A DNA stretch of 64,000 nt from Elusimicrobia bacterium GWB2_63_16 (lineage in GTDB: Bacteria > Elusimicrobiota > Elusimicrobia > Elusimicrobiales > UBA9959). Positions 38,097-48,008 of the stretch are shown here, in pieces. The notes under the pieces are model-generated. The model saw only the letters and a program-made list of their open reading frames with translations, was not told the origin of the DNA and made no database searches. The translations under genes and the position numbers were made by a program. The DNA lies in contig MGTZ01000007.1 in NCBI GenBank assembly GCA_001799715.1, positions 60,162-124,161 on the forward strand, given 5' to 3'. Each line of letters opens with the position of its first letter. Within the stretch, counting starts at the first letter, position 1.

Positions 38097-39923
38097 CTAT
38101 TGGTTGCCCGCCAGCTTTATTTCCACCATCGGCTTGGTGGCCTCGCTTACCTTGGAACTGAGCTCCATGCGAGCCTGGTCTATGCTGTACTTCTCCGAAA
38201 GTATGGAGGCTATCTTGTTGACCCTGGTCTCGGCCACCGCCTCGGCGTTGGCCTCGCCCGAGTAAGCGTAACCGATGAGCCGGATATTGGCCATCGGATA
38301 ATAGCCCATCGTTTCCGCCACCTGGGCCAGGCGCTTGCCGCTGGCCGCGGTGAGGGCGTTGTTCTCCATGAAATAGATGCGGTAGCTGACCTGCCCGGAG
38401 AGTTCCCCCTGCCCGGCGGCGTCCCCCGCGGGGGCGGCCGGTTCCCCGGCCGGCGGCGCGGCTTCCTCTTCGGCGGCCGGCGCGGCCTTCTTCCTGGCCG
38501 GGGCTTTCTTAGCGGCCTTTTTGGGAACGGCCCTGCCCTTCTTGGCGGGCGCGGCCTTCAGCACTTTCCCCGAGGCCCCGCCTTTCACGCCTTTGCCCAG
38601 GGACCTGGACTTGAGGCCGGTGGCGGAGACGTTCTCCCGGACCGAGGCCTTCTGGGCGGCGGCCCTGCTCTGCGCGGCCTTCTCCTCCTCGGGCGTGGGA
38701 CGTATCACCAGCAGGCGGCTCAGGGAGGTTTCCTTGCCCTCGTTGTCCGCGGCGGTGACGGTGAACATGTAGCGGCCGGAGGGATACGGCGCGCCGAAGA
38801 ATTTCTTGCGGCCGTTCCAGAAACTCTGGTTGTACTGCGAGCCGGAGCCGGACATCTCCTGCAGCAGCAGGCGGCTGCGGTCGGCCTGGATCTCGAAGAT
38901 CTGGAACTTCCAGCTCGGCTGCCCGACCGGCGATTCGAAGGCGGAGAACTCCACTATCGCCCCCTCATTCTCGTGTACCGAGATGGCCGTGGGGTAGATG
39001 CCCAGCGAAACCTTGGGGCCCTTCGTCTGCAGGTCCTCGAGGTCCTTGAGGCGGGGCGCCTTATCATAGTCAAAGAGTATTATTATTCCGCTTATGCTGG
39101 TAAGCTCCTTGGGGAAGCGCACTTCCGTGCCGGTCAGGTTCACCTCGAGGCGGGCCTTGGAGACGCCGCGCGACTCGAAATAGGAGTTGAGCGCCAGCGC
39201 CCGGCGTATGCTCTTTATCTTCACGTCGCCTTCGGCCGAGCCCTCGGGCAGCAGCAGCACGTTGGCCTTGCCGAGCGTGAAGAGCAGGCCGGAAAGCAGG
39301 CCCAGGTACCTGTCCGTGCCGGCCTTGAAGCTGGTCTCGGAAGCGAAGAAATAGTTCGGGTCCAGCGTCAGGGCCCTGGGCATGCCGTCGCCGCCCATAT
39401 AGACCTTTACGGGGTTGGAGCGGCTCAGTTCCAGCAGGATGTCCCTGCGCATCTGCGCTATCTTCGAAGAGATCTTTTCCGCCACGCGCTCGCGCTGGGC
39501 GGCGTCGTCGTCGCGCCTGTCCGCCGCCTCCTCCTCCTCGTCGCGGGGCGAGGGGCGGGCGCCCAGCGGGGTCTGGCGCTTCTCCTCGGCGGTGCGCGGC
39601 GCGGAGACCTCGGTCAGCGTGGTCGGCTCGGCCCCGCGGTCCTTTACGGTGTTCACGCCGGTGTTCATGCGCAGCGTGATCTTGGAGATGTAATCGTTGG
39701 CCAGGGCCTTCTCGGACGGGCTGCCCTTTACGAGGATGTCCATGAAGCGGTCCATGGCCTCGGTATCCTCGCCCTCGTGGTAAAGCCGTATGGCCTGCTC
39801 CATGGAGCGGCTGATGCCGCTCCTGGCCGCCTGGGCGGCCAGGTCCGCGCAGAGCGGCCCTGCGGCAGTTAAAAGCAGGGCCAGCAGGCCTGGCAGAGTA
39901 AATTTAAGGGCTCTTGTTTTCAT
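38097..39923 (-). CDS. Secreted protein with OmpA-like C-terminal domain and Lys/Ala/Pro linker
   Basis: 608 aa; signal peptide; C-term ANIRLIGYAYSGEANAEAVAETRVNKIASIL. Confidence 0.7.
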   Translation of the reverse strand: MKTRALKFTLPGLLALLLTAAGPLCADLAAQAARSGISRSMEQAIRLYHEGEDTEAMDRFMDILVKGSPSEKALANDYISKITLRMNTGVNTVKDRGAEPTTLTEVSAPRTAEEKRQTPLGARPSPRDEEEEAADRRDDDAAQRERVAEKISSKIAQMRRDILLELSRSNPVKVYMGGDGMPRALTLDPNYFFASETSFKAGTDRYLGLLSGLLFTLGKANVLLLPEGSAEGDVKIKSIRRALALNSYFESRGVSKARLEVNLTGTEVRFPKELTSISGIIILFDYDKAPRLKDLEDLQTKGPKVSLGIYPTAISVHENEGAIVEFSAFESPVGQPSWKFQIFEIQADRSRLLLQEMSGSGSQYNQSFWNGRKKFFGAPYPSGRYMFTVTAADNEGKETSLSRLLVIRPTPEEEKAAQSRAAAQKASVRENVSATGLKSRSLGKGVKGGASGKVLKAAPAKKGRAVPKKAAKKAPARKKAAPAAEEEAAPPAGEPAAPAGDAAGQGELSGQVSYRIYFMENNALTAASGKRLAQVAETMGYYPMANIRLIGYAYSGEANAEAVAETRVNKIASILSEKYSIDQARMELSSKVSEATKPMVEIKLAGNQ

Positions 39924-39998
39924 GTTACTGTTCCTGCCGAAATCGTTTATCCGCTTTATATTTAACCTTTTCCTGTTTACCTAATTATTGCAGGAATG

Positions 39999-42632
39999 TT
40001 ACAGATTCGTCTCGCGCGCGGCGGCGGCCTGCTCAAGCGCCTTCAGCCGCGCCGCCACTCCGGCGTTGCCGGGCTCCTGCTGCAGGAAGCGGGTCCAGAC
40101 CGCCCTGGCGGCCCCGAGGTTCCCCTCCCTCTCGTGGATGACGGCCAGGCCGTAGCGGGCGTTATTATCCGCGTCGTTATCGCGCAGAATAGCCTCCAGC
40201 TGGGCCCTGGCCTCTGGCAGGCGGTCCGCCCTGAAATAGAGCCTGGCCCGCAGGGCGCGCGCGGGGACGGAATACGGCGCGGCGGCGGCGAGCGCGTCGG
40301 CCTCCCGGAGCGCGGCCGCCGGCACAGGCTGCGCGGCCGCGGCGGCCTCTACGCGCCTGTAGGCGGCCAGCCACTGCAGGGCCGGGTCGTTCCGGATCTT
40401 TAGCTGTTTGGAGACGCCTTCCAGGTTCTGCACGAGCATCGTATTGGCGGGCTCGGCCATGGCCCCGGAGGCGTAGGCCTTGTGCGCCTCGTGGTACTTG
40501 CGCAGCAGCGTGTAAAAATAGCCCAGCGTGTTCCACAGGTTGGAGTCGCCGGGGTAAACCCTGACGGCCTCTCCGAAGTCCGCGACCGCTGCCGCGGCCA
40601 CGGCCGTCCTGTCTGGGGCGGAGAGATAGATCTCGGCCAGGGCCTGCCAGGCCATTGGGTTCAGCGGGTTTATCACCGAGGAGACTTTAATGTTCCTGAG
40701 CGCCTCTTCCGCGCGGCCCAGGCGCTTGTGCATGATGCCCAGGTTGAAATAGATCTCGTCGTAACCGGCGTTGGCCTTCAGCGCCTCGCCGTAGGCCCAG
40801 GCGCCTTTCTCGAGGTCCCCGGAGCGCACGAGGGCGTTGCCGTACTCGTAATTCGTGTTGACCTCGCGGGAGTGCGCTTCCCAGGCGGCCCGCAGGTGCT
40901 GCACCGCCGCCGGGATGGCGTTGGCGCGCATGGCGCGGAAACCGTTGAAATAGTGGAAGTCTCGCATGAACTGCCGCTGCCAGAGCCAGGCCCCGGCCAG
41001 GCAACAGAGTATCAGCGCCCAGGCCAGCGCGGTCCCGGCCCGCGGGCGCCGCCAGGGCGGGTACTGCGTAACTCCGGAAGTCTTGCGCGCCAGCGCGCCG
41101 GCCAGCCACCAGAAGGCCATGGCGGGCACCGCGAAATGCAGGGAAACGTTGAGCATGTTGTCGGCCAGCGCCCCGACCAGCCCCGCCGCCAGCGGGACCG
41201 CGTCGTAGCGGGCCGCCTCTCCGGCGGAGCGGTAGTAGCGCCAGAAGCCGTAGAAGAGGACGGCCAGCAGCCAGAAGTAGACCCCCAGCCCGGCCAGGCC
41301 GGCCTGCGACCACTGCTCCAGGATCTCGTTATGGGCGTTGTTGGCGTGCGTGCGCAGGTGGCGCACCGCCGGGAAATTGGCCACCAGCCGCCCCTGGTAG
41401 AACGGGTAGAACAGTTCGAACTGCCCCCAGCCCTTGCCCAGCAGCGGGTTCTCCAGCCCCATCTGCCAGGCGCTGGTCCAGATGAGCAGGCGCTGGTGGA
41501 AGGAGGAGTACGTGCGGCCCTGGTCGCCGGAGAGGCCCAGCGCCGCCGGGGTGCCTATGCCGGACGCGGCCTCGTGCACGCGGTCGACCAGGCCGGAGGA
41601 GAAGGGCTTGAGGGAATCGGAGGGCCAGGCTGCCACCATCAGCAGCCCGCCGGCGATGAGCGGATAGAGGAACTTCTTGTTGCGCCGCAGCTGGGCCCGC
41701 TGCGCGCCGAAGGCGAACAGGAAGGCGAAGGCGGCCGCGGCGCCGAGCCAGGACGAGCGCGTCAGGCTGGCCATCAGCATGCCGAGGTAGGAAAAGACCA
41801 CCAGGCCGTAGAACCAGCGTTTGACGGCGGTGTCCGCCTTCATCAGCAGCGAGGCCGCCAGCGGCAGGAAGAGCACCACGTAGGTCGAGATGAAGTTGGG
41901 GTTGCCGAAAGTGGAGACCGAGCGGTTGCCGTACGGGTTGAGCAGTTTGGCCCAGATCACCTCGAGACGGAAATATTCCAGTATGCCGTAGAGCGAGGCG
42001 ATAGCCCCCGCCGCCATCGCCAGGTGCAGTATATCCTCCTGCCGGCAGCGGCGGATCAGCAGCCAGACGGCCGTGAAGCCCGCCGTCCAGACGAGGAAGC
42101 CGTAAGGATCGAACAGGCGCGCGAAGAGACCTTCGCCGGAGAGGGGCAGCTTCAGCCACGGAAAAAGGAACCACAGCGCCCCCCACCCCAGCACAAAAGC
42201 CAGCCATTTCCCGGCGGGCACGGCGTCGTCCCCGCCGGCGTAAGGGATGCTGAGGGCGAGGTAGAAGACGGCCGCGCAGTTGACCAGGAAGAAGAGGCCG
42301 ACCCTCAGGCCCTCGGACGCTATCGCCGGGCGGAAGAACGGGGCGTGCCCGAACCAGGCCCAGGCGAAGGAGGCGAGGTAGACCAGGCAAAGCGCGGCCA
42401 GCGGCGCCGCAAGGGCGGTGCGCGGCAGCGCCCAGGCCTTGCGCCGGGCCGATTCGTAAAGGAAGAGAGCGGCGGCCCCGAGCACCGCTGCGTTGAGGAT
42501 GGCTATCTGCAGGTAGTAGGGGTTGCGGGTCAGGCCGGTGAAGAACAGCAGCGGCGACACAAAGAACGCCGCCGCCAGCATGAAAACCAGCGGCGCGCGC
42601 GGAACGGGCAGTTCTTTGTCGGTATTCTGCAT
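39999..42632 (-). CDS. O-antigen ligase/polymerase-like membrane protein with TPRs
   Basis: 877 aa; multi-TM, GNPNFISTYVVLFLPLAASLL, GKGWGQFELFYPFYQ, C-terminal TPRs. Confidence 0.85.
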   Translation of the reverse strand: MQNTDKELPVPRAPLVFMLAAAFFVSPLLFFTGLTRNPYYLQIAILNAAVLGAAALFLYESARRKAWALPRTALAAPLAALCLVYLASFAWAWFGHAPFFRPAIASEGLRVGLFFLVNCAAVFYLALSIPYAGGDDAVPAGKWLAFVLGWGALWFLFPWLKLPLSGEGLFARLFDPYGFLVWTAGFTAVWLLIRRCRQEDILHLAMAAGAIASLYGILEYFRLEVIWAKLLNPYGNRSVSTFGNPNFISTYVVLFLPLAASLLMKADTAVKRWFYGLVVFSYLGMLMASLTRSSWLGAAAAFAFLFAFGAQRAQLRRNKKFLYPLIAGGLLMVAAWPSDSLKPFSSGLVDRVHEAASGIGTPAALGLSGDQGRTYSSFHQRLLIWTSAWQMGLENPLLGKGWGQFELFYPFYQGRLVANFPAVRHLRTHANNAHNEILEQWSQAGLAGLGVYFWLLAVLFYGFWRYYRSAGEAARYDAVPLAAGLVGALADNMLNVSLHFAVPAMAFWWLAGALARKTSGVTQYPPWRRPRAGTALAWALILCCLAGAWLWQRQFMRDFHYFNGFRAMRANAIPAAVQHLRAAWEAHSREVNTNYEYGNALVRSGDLEKGAWAYGEALKANAGYDEIYFNLGIMHKRLGRAEEALRNIKVSSVINPLNPMAWQALAEIYLSAPDRTAVAAAAVADFGEAVRVYPGDSNLWNTLGYFYTLLRKYHEAHKAYASGAMAEPANTMLVQNLEGVSKQLKIRNDPALQWLAAYRRVEAAAAAQPVPAAALREADALAAAAPYSVPARALRARLYFRADRLPEARAQLEAILRDNDADNNARYGLAVIHEREGNLGAARAVWTRFLQQEPGNAGVAARLKALEQAAAARETNL

Positions 42633-42647
42633 TTTTTCGGCGGGCGG

Positions 42648-45080
42648 CTAATCCAGGCCCACTATCCTGACCCCTTCCTTGTTCTTCCGCGCCTCTTTGG
42701 CCAGGTTCGGGTTGCGCTCATAGACCACCTGCAGGTTGCGCCTGGCCTGCTCGAAATTGGGGTCCTTCTCCAGGGCCAGCCGGTAGTTGCCCGCCGCCTC
42801 CCGGTACTTGCCCTGCGCGAACTGCACGTTGGCCAGCAGCGTGTAGGCTTCGGCGCTGCCGTGGTCGTGGTCCTTGCGGAAGCATTTCCAGGCCGACACG
42901 TTGTTCTGGTACTCGCGCTCGGCGGACTTGAAGTCCTGGCGCATGATATGGATCTGGGCCTTGCGGAAATAGTTCGGGGAATACACCGGGTCCAGGTGCT
43001 CGTAAAGGTTATAGCGGGCCATCGCCTTATCGAGGAACTCGGCCGCCTCCTTCTGTTTGCCCTGGCGCATCAGGTGGTCGTGCATTTTCAGGTAGAGGTT
43101 GCCCACCTGATGGTGCATCTGCACGTAGTTGGGCGCTATGCTGCGCACGTACTCGTAGGAATCCATGGCCCGCTCGTAGTCGTCGCGCGGCTTGTCCTTC
43201 TCGTCCCCCCATTCCGGCCTGTAGCCCCGTTCCATGTTGAAGCGGTCGTTGAAGACGTTGCCGGTGAAGTAATAGGGCATGATGAAGAACCGGTTGAGCG
43301 TATTCACCTTCTTGTAGTAGGTGATCGCGTCCTCCCATTTGCCCTGCTTGGAGAAGAAGATGGCCATGTTGTGGTAGACGTCGCCCTTGAACCAGCCCCA
43401 GAAGTAGTACATCGGGAACAGGGTGAGCAGTATCACCACCGGCACGGCCGCGGAGACGCCCTTGAGCATGACGCCGGCGAAAGCGTAGACCGCGTAGCCC
43501 ACGCAGAGCAGCATCAGCGCCCAGGCTATGTGCCACTGCAGGATCTCGCCGTCGGCGATATAGTTGCGCAGCGGCCCCTGCAGCACGGAGAATTCGCTGA
43601 GCACCAGGTAGGCGGCGTAGAGCACGGCGGCCAGGCCGGCCGCGCGGGCTATCCAGACGCCCCACATGTAGGCCCCGTCGTCCCCGACGGCCTTTTCCCC
43701 GGCCGTCTTCGCCGGCTGGCCCGCTTCTTTGTAATGCAGTTCCCACAGCGCGTGGCCGCGGGCCAGGTTGATGATCACGCCGGGCAGCAGGCCCAGGTAG
43801 ACGCCGGAAGAAACGAAGCGCATGCTGACGTCCGTGAAATTATGCGCGAGCATGCCCAGCAGGGCCACCAGGTAGCCCAGCAGGTCGTAGGCCACCGGGG
43901 GCGGCCTCGCGCCTTTCAGACCGGAAGTATATACGTTCAGTCCGCGCAGGCCAACCGTGGTCACGAAAATGATTATCCACAGGTAGAGGCCGAAACCGAT
44001 AAGGCCGTTGTCCATCCACTGCTCGATATGCTCGTTCTCGGCGTGGTCGGTCTCGGTATTGTGCTTGCCCTCGATGTGGAAGATCTCGGGGCGGCGGTAG
44101 GCCGGGTAGATCACCTTGAAACTGCCCACGCCGATGCCCGTCAGCGGATGGGTCTCTACCATCTCCCAGGTAGACAGCCAGGTGTTTATGCGGAAGCTGT
44201 AGGAGGCCGCGTTGCCGATGAGGTAGATGGCCAGCGCCGCCGCCACCGGGATCAGCGAGGCCAGGCCCAGGAAAACGCCGCGGCTCACGGGCAGTTTGTC
44301 GCGCAGGAAGAAGTAGCCGTAGAAGATGGCGAACAGGAAGAACGAGATGCCCAGCCCCAGCACGGCGCCTTTGGTCTGCGTGCCGTAGATGCAGATCAGG
44401 TTCATTATTATCAGCGGCACCAGCAGTATGGACTTTCGCTTGAGCCACTGCGTTACGATGATGGGCAGGATCAGCACCAGGAAATTGCCGAAGAAGTTGG
44501 GATTGCCGTAGGTGGAGAAGACGCGCTGGCTGAACGCCCAGCGCCAGACGAACGGGTCCAGCATGGGGCCGACGTCCTTGGACGGGGAAAGGCGGGTATC
44601 GAGGAATTGCAGCATGCCGTAGAGCACGGCGATGTAAGCCGTGACGATCAGCACCTTGGTCAGCCGGTCTATGGCCTCGGCCGTGAATTCCCGGATGACG
44701 ATCAGCGTGACCGACATGTACAACAGGTAGCGCACGAAGTCGTCCACGCTGGGGCCCTTGTAGGGCGCGCTGACGAAAGACACCACGACACAGAGCAGGT
44801 AGGCGAAGAAAGGCGCCAGGAAGATGAAGTCCTCGCGGCGGAAAGCCCGGCGGCCCTCCAGCACCAGCAGCGACACCCACAGGCCCAGCAGGCCGAAGCC
44901 GCCCATCTGCAGCAGCGTTATCTTGACCTGGGCGGAGTCGTAGGTGCGCAGGTAGAAGGTATCCGAGATCAGCAGGTAGAGCATCGGCAGCCACCACCAG
45001 ATGGCTTTTCTGGCGAAGCTTACCCCGGGGGCGAAACTGATGCCGTCTTCTGCTGCCGGAAGTATGGTTTTTTTTGACAT
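42648..45080 (-). CDS. O-antigen ligase/polymerase-like membrane protein with TPRs
   Basis: 810 aa; GNPNFFGNFLVLILPIIVTQWL, GIGVGSFKVIYPAYR; paralogous layout to the 39999 gene. Confidence 0.85.
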   Translation of the reverse strand: MSKKTILPAAEDGISFAPGVSFARKAIWWWLPMLYLLISDTFYLRTYDSAQVKITLLQMGGFGLLGLWVSLLVLEGRRAFRREDFIFLAPFFAYLLCVVVSFVSAPYKGPSVDDFVRYLLYMSVTLIVIREFTAEAIDRLTKVLIVTAYIAVLYGMLQFLDTRLSPSKDVGPMLDPFVWRWAFSQRVFSTYGNPNFFGNFLVLILPIIVTQWLKRKSILLVPLIIMNLICIYGTQTKGAVLGLGISFFLFAIFYGYFFLRDKLPVSRGVFLGLASLIPVAAALAIYLIGNAASYSFRINTWLSTWEMVETHPLTGIGVGSFKVIYPAYRRPEIFHIEGKHNTETDHAENEHIEQWMDNGLIGFGLYLWIIIFVTTVGLRGLNVYTSGLKGARPPPVAYDLLGYLVALLGMLAHNFTDVSMRFVSSGVYLGLLPGVIINLARGHALWELHYKEAGQPAKTAGEKAVGDDGAYMWGVWIARAAGLAAVLYAAYLVLSEFSVLQGPLRNYIADGEILQWHIAWALMLLCVGYAVYAFAGVMLKGVSAAVPVVILLTLFPMYYFWGWFKGDVYHNMAIFFSKQGKWEDAITYYKKVNTLNRFFIMPYYFTGNVFNDRFNMERGYRPEWGDEKDKPRDDYERAMDSYEYVRSIAPNYVQMHHQVGNLYLKMHDHLMRQGKQKEAAEFLDKAMARYNLYEHLDPVYSPNYFRKAQIHIMRQDFKSAEREYQNNVSAWKCFRKDHDHGSAEAYTLLANVQFAQGKYREAAGNYRLALEKDPNFEQARRNLQVVYERNPNLAKEARKNKEGVRIVGLD

Positions 45081-45137
45081 GATTACGGAAGGAACCGCGG
45101 AAGGAACTGCCAAACCCCTGTACCCTGAAAAATTTCA

Positions 45138-45209
45138 GCCGAGGATGGGACTTGAACCCACAACCTGTCGCTTACGAAGCGAATGCTCTACCAATTGAGC
45201 TACCTCGGC
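45138..45209 (-). tRNA. tRNA-Thr(CGT)
   Basis: Cloverleaf GCCGAGG...TTCGC-TTCGTAA-GCGAC...GTGGG TTCAAGT CCCAT CCTCGGC; anticodon CGT; no CCA encoded. Confidence 0.9.
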
Positions 45210-45367
45210 AACTCCATAATTATATAGTAATTTTAATCGGAAATCAAAAATACCATGGATAAACGGGGCCGGGCGGAAGCCGGCGCACGGACCGCGAGGG
45301 CGGTTGCGGTTGTACCGGGCCGGCAGAATTTGTAATATTTCGGGATTCTGCAACTTTAGGGAGGACT

Positions 45368-46837
45368 ATGGAAGCACTGTTCAGGAAAAAGTCACTGTCG
45401 GCGCTGATGGAGCAGACCAAGGACAAGGAGCATGCGCTCAAGCGCGTGCTGGGACCGCTCAACCTCACGCTGCTGGGCATCGGCGGCATCATCGGCGCCG
45501 GCATCTTCGTCCTGACCGGCCAGGCGGCCGCGCAGTACGCCGGCCCCGCCATCGTCATCTCGTTCATCATCTCGGCCGTAGGCTGCGCCTTCGCGGGCCT
45601 CTGCTACGCCGAGTTCGCCTCCATGATCCCGATCGCGGGCTCCGCCTATACTTATTCTTACGCGACCATAGGCGAGCTGCTGGCCTGGATCATAGGCTGG
45701 GACCTGATCCTGGAATACCTCTTCGGGGCCGCCGCGGTGTCGGTGGGCTGGAGCGGCTACGTGGTCAGCTTCCTTAAGGACTTCGGCGTCACCATCCCGG
45801 CCGCGCTGTCCAGCGCGCCGTTCTCCTTCGACCACATACACGGCTGGGCGGCCACCGGCGGCATCATCAACCTGCCGGCGGTGCTGATCATCGCGCTGGT
45901 CACCGGCCTGCTGGTGGTAGGCATACAGGAGTCCGCCACCGTCAACGACTTCGCGGTGTTCGCGAAGGTGACCGTGGTGATACTCTTCATAGCCTTCGGA
46001 GTGTCCTACATCAACGCCGATAACTGGAGGCCTTTCATCCCGGAGAACTCCGGCACTTTCGGCCAGTACGGCTGGAGCGGCATCTTGCGGGGCGCCGGCG
46101 TGATCTTCTTCGCCTATATCGGGTTCGACGCCGTTTCCACCGCCGCGCAGGAAGCCAAGAACCCCCAGCGCGACATGCCGATAGGCATCCTCGCCTCCCT
46201 CGCGATCTGCACCGTGCTCTACATAGCGGTGGCGCTGGTGCTGACCGGCATAGTGAAGTTCGACCAGCTCAACGTCCCGGACCCGATAGCGGTGGGCGTG
46301 AACGCCGCCGGCCCGGGCCTGTTCTGGCTGCGCAAGTTCATCAAGATAGGCGCCATCGCCGGCCTCTCCTCGGTGATGCTGGTGCTGCTGCTGGGCCAGC
46401 CGCGTATCTTCTACGCGATGTCTATCGACGGCCTGCTGCCGAAGTTCTTCTCCAACGTGCACCCGAAGTTCAGGACGCCCCACGTGACCACGATGGTGAC
46501 CGGCGCTGCCGCGGCGGTGCTGGGAGGCCTGTTCCCGATCGGCGCCCTCGGCGAGATGGTGTCCATAGGCACGCTGCTGGCCTTCGCCATAGTCTGCGCC
46601 AGCATCATCGTGCTGCGCCGCACCCACCCGGACCTGCCGCGCCCGTTCAAGACGCCGCTGGTGCCGCTGGTGCCGGCCCTCGGCGTGCTCATCACCGTCG
46701 GGCAGATGTTCATGCTGCCGCTGGCCACCTGGCTGCGGCTGATAGTCTGGATGGCCATCGGCATCGCCATCTATTTCTTCTACGGCCGCCACAACAGCAA
46801 GCTGGCGACCGCGAAGACGGACGACTGGAACAAGTAA
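45368..46837 (+). CDS. APC family amino acid permease
   Basis: 489 aa; GIGGIIGAGIFVLTGQAA, multi-TM; good Shine-Dalgarno (AGGGAGG). Confidence 0.95.
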   Translation: MEALFRKKSLSALMEQTKDKEHALKRVLGPLNLTLLGIGGIIGAGIFVLTGQAAAQYAGPAIVISFIISAVGCAFAGLCYAEFASMIPIAGSAYTYSYATIGELLAWIIGWDLILEYLFGAAAVSVGWSGYVVSFLKDFGVTIPAALSSAPFSFDHIHGWAATGGIINLPAVLIIALVTGLLVVGIQESATVNDFAVFAKVTVVILFIAFGVSYINADNWRPFIPENSGTFGQYGWSGILRGAGVIFFAYIGFDAVSTAAQEAKNPQRDMPIGILASLAICTVLYIAVALVLTGIVKFDQLNVPDPIAVGVNAAGPGLFWLRKFIKIGAIAGLSSVMLVLLLGQPRIFYAMSIDGLLPKFFSNVHPKFRTPHVTTMVTGAAAAVLGGLFPIGALGEMVSIGTLLAFAIVCASIIVLRRTHPDLPRPFKTPLVPLVPALGVLITVGQMFMLPLATWLRLIVWMAIGIAIYFFYGRHNSKLATAKTDDWNK

Positions 46838-46858
46838 GCTCTCCCCCCGCAAATGAAG

Positions 46859-46888
46859 CGGCCGCCGGTTTTAGCCGGCGGCCGTTTT
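46859..46888. terminator. Rho-independent terminator
   Basis: cggccgccgg-ttttag-ccggcggccg-tttt. Confidence 0.8.
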
Positions 46889-46907
46889 CATCTTGCCCTC
46901 GCGACCT

Positions 46908-47891
46908 TTACTTCTTCGCGGCGGCGGACATCGAGTACAGCTTGTCCGTGGCGCCTTTGATGCCGTTGGTCACGTCGGCCACCATCTTCGGGTCCCAGTC
47001 CTTCTTCTCCACGCGCAGGAACGAGGTCTTGTCCACGCGGTTGTCGAAGCGGCCTATCGGCAGGTGGTACTTCTTGCCGTCCCTGGCGATGGTGATGGTG
47101 CCGGGGACTTCGGAGTTCTTCTCCAGGTAGTCCATGTCGTCGCAGCCGTAGTCGTTGAGCATCACTTCCATCGGCACGCCGTGGTGCAGGATGGAGCCCG
47201 GGTCGTTGGGGTTGGTGCGGGCGGTGTTCTTGCGGCGGCTCTCCTCGGGGGTCACCCAGACGTAGAGGATGACGGCGCGCCTGAGGATCTCCGGGTCCAG
47301 TTCCCTGAGGGAGTACTGGTAGCCCAGCGGGTCCTGCAGCGGGAAGGAGGACTTGTCGGGACCGCCGCGGGCGGCCTCTATCACTATGGTCTTACCCTCG
47401 AAGGAGGCGGGGTAGGCGGCGTGCTTCTCGTCGAGCATCGCGCGGGCCTCGGGCTCCAGGGCGGCGGCCACGGTCTTCCAGGTGGCGGCGTCCAGACCGG
47501 CCAGGCGCGGGGCGATCTTGGCCTTCTCGCCGGCCTTATCGATGCGCTTCATAAGCAGGTCGGCGGCGGACTCGGCCTTCACCACGTTCTTCTTCATCAG
47601 GTCGTGGTAGTCCTCGTTGAGCAGGTGGATGAGCGTGCCCCAGTCCTTGGTGTCGATGAAAGGGCGGTCGCCGGACTTGAAGAACAGGCGGTTCTTGCCG
47701 AGCTTCGCCAGCTCGTCGTCGGCGCGGCGCATCATGTGCACGTAGGGAAAGTCGTCGAGCTGCAGGTTGGAGCCTATGTGGAACTCTTTCTGGAGCCTCT
47801 CGGGCTCTACGTTGGCCAGGAAGCGCCTGACCTCGGATTTGCCGGAAGCCGGCAGGGCCAGGAGCAGAACTATATCGAATGTGTCGCTCAT
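46908..47891 (-). CDS. P-loop kinase-like protein of unknown function
   Basis: 327 aa; VLLLALPASGKSEVRRFL near the N-terminus. Confidence 0.7.
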   Translation of the reverse strand: MSDTFDIVLLLALPASGKSEVRRFLANVEPERLQKEFHIGSNLQLDDFPYVHMMRRADDELAKLGKNRLFFKSGDRPFIDTKDWGTLIHLLNEDYHDLMKKNVVKAESAADLLMKRIDKAGEKAKIAPRLAGLDAATWKTVAAALEPEARAMLDEKHAAYPASFEGKTIVIEAARGGPDKSSFPLQDPLGYQYSLRELDPEILRRAVILYVWVTPEESRRKNTARTNPNDPGSILHHGVPMEVMLNDYGCDDMDYLEKNSEVPGTITIARDGKKYHLPIGRFDNRVDKTSFLRVEKKDWDPKMVADVTNGIKGATDKLYSMSAAAKK

Positions 47892-48008
47892 TGTTTCCTC
47901 CTAACAGAATTTGCTGTTTAGATTTTAGACAATATCCGCCAACTATTCAAGGAAACCCGCCCATTGCCCCCCCTGCCCGCTACCGCTATAATAGGTAGCA
48001 TCGACCCT

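Noticed and set aside
40482-45077. 1531-aa plus-strand ORF
   Set aside because: Antisense shadow of two well-supported Wzy-like genes; low-complexity Gly/Arg/Gln/Val composition typical of high-GC reverse frames
45392-46852. 486-aa minus ORF opposite APC permease
   Set aside because: Shadow ORF rich in His/Gly/Arg; permease has SD and clear motifs
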